From positions 1-64,000 of the forward strand of contig CAJUNH010000004.1 of NCBI GenBank assembly GCA_910587795.1: a stretch of 64,000 bases of DNA, written 5' to 3'. The notes under the pieces were generated by a model. The model saw nothing but the letters and a program-made list of their open reading frames with translations, did not search any database and was not told the DNA's origin. The position numbers and the translations under genes are program-made. Source of the DNA: an uncultured Christensenellaceae bacterium. GTDB lineage: Bacteria > Bacillota > Clostridia > Christensenellales > CAG-314. The first letter of the stretch is position 1. Each line of letters begins with the position of its first letter. Shown here piece by piece: positions 62,576-64,000 of this stretch.

Positions 62576-64000
62576 ATGACGAGAACAACTAAATCTACTC
62601 TTGTAGCATTGGCATTGTTGGCAATGCTATTTTTATTGACATTTGTGTGTATGGGACTGACGTCGGCAAGCGCCGCAACGGAATGTCAACACGAATATAC
62701 GCAAACGGTAATTGAACCCACTTGTGAATTGCGAGGATATATAGAGTATAGATGCGAACTATGCGGAGAAATAATGCAAGACAATTTCACTGAGCCTAAG
62801 GGACATGACTATAAAGTACAAAATGTTTCGGCTACTTGTACAAACGCATCGTACACACTGTACGTTTGCAACGACTGTGGCTATTCATATACCGAATCAA
62901 CAAGCGGCGCAATCGGACACGATTTTAGAGATGTAGAAGTACCTGCGACTTGCACGCATAAAGGTTTCACCTTGCACTTTTGTACCGTATGCGGTTACGA
63001 ATATGCAGATAATTATGTTGACGAATACAAGCACAATTACGAAGAAGAAGTAATAGCGCCGGATTGTCATAATCAAGGATATACGAAACACACATGTACA
63101 ATTTGTAACGACGTTTATTTCGACAACTACATTGACGCATTGGGACACGATTGGGAAACATCCGTTGTAGAACCTACATGCTTGGGCGCAGGACATACAA
63201 CATATTATTGTTTAACTTGCGGCGAAAGCTACATTGCCGACCATACGTTGCCGTATGGACACACATATACCGAAACTGTTAATGAAGCAACGTGCGTATC
63301 TTACGGTTTTACCGACCACGTTTGTAACGATTGCGGAGATAGATTTGTTACGGACTATGTAGCACCTAAAGGACACAAGTTTTTAGACATTGGAGTAGTC
63401 GCAACGCCGGATAGTCTCGGTTACACCAGACACATTTGCGTTAATTGTAATTATAGTTATTTGACTGACTTTGTAACAAGCGGAGATGACGGTTACATTA
63501 CACCTGAACAACCCATGCCCGAAATCCATCAACACGAATACATTTGGGATGTCGCTGATGACGCGGAAACGATGAGCATATACGTTATACGCGTTTGTGA
63601 ATGCGGCGAATTGAATAACACTTACCTTACTGCGTACTTTACCGATGAGGACGGTGTTGTAACCGAACAAATGTATATTGGAAATAGAATAGATTACTCG
63701 GAAATGTATGGAGTAATAAACGTAAGGATTTGCGACGAAAACGGTGTGGAGCGTGGAATTTTGTCTGTAACTGCAAACGAAAAAATAGTAGAACCCATTG
63801 AACCGATAGAACCTACAACTCCTATAATCCCCGATGAACCTAGTGACCCCGAAACACCTGATGAGCCAAGTGAACCGAATGTACCCGACGAACCAAAGCA
63901 AGAAGAACCCAACGAGCCGAGCAATACTGATACTCCTAATACCGATATGGACAATAACGACAAAGCTACTAACGTAACTGCGATTGTCTTAATGGTAGTG
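62576..64000 (+). CDS. Secreted protein with Cys-rich tandem repeats (partial, runs off window)
   Basis: ATG 62576 follows AAAGGAGAAAAAG. The first 475 residues are open to the window end. A signal peptide (about 1-35, ending SASAAT) precedes seven tandem units of 38 residues (114 bp), each with C-x(9-10)-C-x2-C and a closing GH. An Asp/Glu/Pro-rich stalk (from about 405, EPIEPIEP, PDEPSEPN) and a start of a hydrophobic segment (TAIVLMVV) follow. It is a surface protein, probably an attachment factor for mating or a zinc-binding adhesin; function is inference. It is 18 bp after the coupling gene. Confidence 0.85.
   Translation, partial: MTRTTKSTLVALALLAMLFLLTFVCMGLTSASAATECQHEYTQTVIEPTCELRGYIEYRCELCGEIMQDNFTEPKGHDYKVQNVSATCTNASYTLYVCNDCGYSYTESTSGAIGHDFRDVEVPATCTHKGFTLHFCTVCGYEYADNYVDEYKHNYEEEVIAPDCHNQGYTKHTCTICNDVYFDNYIDALGHDWETSVVEPTCLGAGHTTYYCLTCGESYIADHTLPYGHTYTETVNEATCVSYGFTDHVCNDCGDRFVTDYVAPKGHKFLDIGVVATPDSLGYTRHICVNCNYSYLTDFVTSGDDGYITPEQPMPEIHQHEYIWDVADDAETMSIYVIRVCECGELNNTYLTAYFTDEDGVVTEQMYIGNRIDYSEMYGVINVRICDENGVERGILSVTANEKIVEPIEPIEPTTPIIPDEPSDPETPDEPSEPNVPDEPKQEEPNEPSNTDTPNTDMDNNDKATNVTAIVLMVV
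62716..63513 (+). repeat. Seven tandem 114-bp coding repeats
   Basis: Equivalent points fall at 62716, 62830, 62944, 63058, 63172, 63286 and 63400, exactly 114 bp apart. Units share the pattern A/P-T-C, G-Y/F-T, C-x2-C-G and GH. The last unit has lost its first Cys and final GH. Nucleotide identity between units is low, so the duplication is old. Confidence 0.88.

Larger units (their letters stand above)
47275..64000. mobile_element. Left part of an integrative conjugative or mobilizable element
   Basis: The block holds a tyrosine integrase, PrimPol, ArdC-like antirestriction protein, DNA methyltransferases, oriT, relaxosome protein, relaxase, coupling protein and a secreted protein. The left boundary is uncertain: it could lie at the integrase or as far left as about 45040, which would include Ku-ligase. 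I could not find an attachment repeat by eye. The right end lies beyond the window. Confidence 0.78.

Noticed and set aside
62716..63513. CRISPR-like regular spacing of 114 bp
   Set aside because: The period is coding (38 residues), units diverge in sequence, and there are no identical short repeats.

Overview
The window looks like a chromosomal segment of a Clostridia-type Firmicute of moderate GC, with the left part of an integrated conjugative or mobilizable element at its right-hand side. Firmicute traits are a DnaD-like/DnaI-like primosome pair, WhiA, a T-box leader in front of ileS, strong AAGGAGG ribosome binding sites, and heterodimeric ABC exporters. I see no rRNA, tRNA or CRISPR array. 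I cannot name a genus.

Layout. 1-3.7 kb: the tail of a truncated gene, a terminator, a copy of an interspersed repeat, an MgtC-like membrane protein and a dnaD-dnaC pair, all three genes on the minus strand. 3.9-8.8 kb: a large coiled-coil SMC-like protein with a decayed ATPase head, a lipase-like hydrolase and ThpR. 9-17 kb: an ApbE flavin transferase fused to a NusG-II-like domain plus a Gx-type membrane protein (similar in content to flavin-based extracellular electron transfer loci), a pyridoxamine kinase, an acetyltransferase, an MFS transporter with a flavin-binding partner, and an orphan solute-binding protein. 17-22.6 kb: murB-whiA-dnaE, overlapping or nearly so. 22.8-29.5 kb: a MacB-like ABC exporter and a two-gene heterodimeric exporter. 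30-34 kb: an acyltransferase-like protein, a two-component system and RlmD. 34.1-37.6 kb: T-box-controlled ileS. 37.6-45 kb: a second copy of the repeat, an RlmI/K-like methyltransferase, a pseudouridine synthase, an acetyltransferase, an MntP-like efflux protein, a secreted anchored protein, and the NifU-like/GGGtGRT pair.

45-64 kb is accessory DNA. It starts with a 33-codon gene that has its own promoter and terminator, then Ku and an ATP-dependent DNA ligase, then a tyrosine integrase. The conjugation block follows: a large PrimPol (NrS-1-like) protein whose N-terminus is a surface-protein-like segment, an ArdC-like antirestriction protein, two tandem MT-A70 methyltransferases, a DUF6291-like protein, a third DNA methyltransferase, a probable oriT, a relaxosome accessory protein, a MobP3-type relaxase, a VirD4-type coupling protein, and a secreted protein with 114-bp tandem repeats that runs off the window end. 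A DUF4143 ATPase sits in this block as an opposite-strand cargo gene. The methyltransferases and ArdC would protect incoming DNA. The oriT, accessory protein, relaxase and coupling protein would process and export it. The mating-channel genes are not in the window and presumably lie to the right.

Most notable: the oriT with an IncP-like nick motif, the fused PrimPol gene, the SMC-like protein without a P-loop, the two-copy 133-bp repeat, the autonomous small gene at 45.4 kb, and NHEJ genes next to an integrase.
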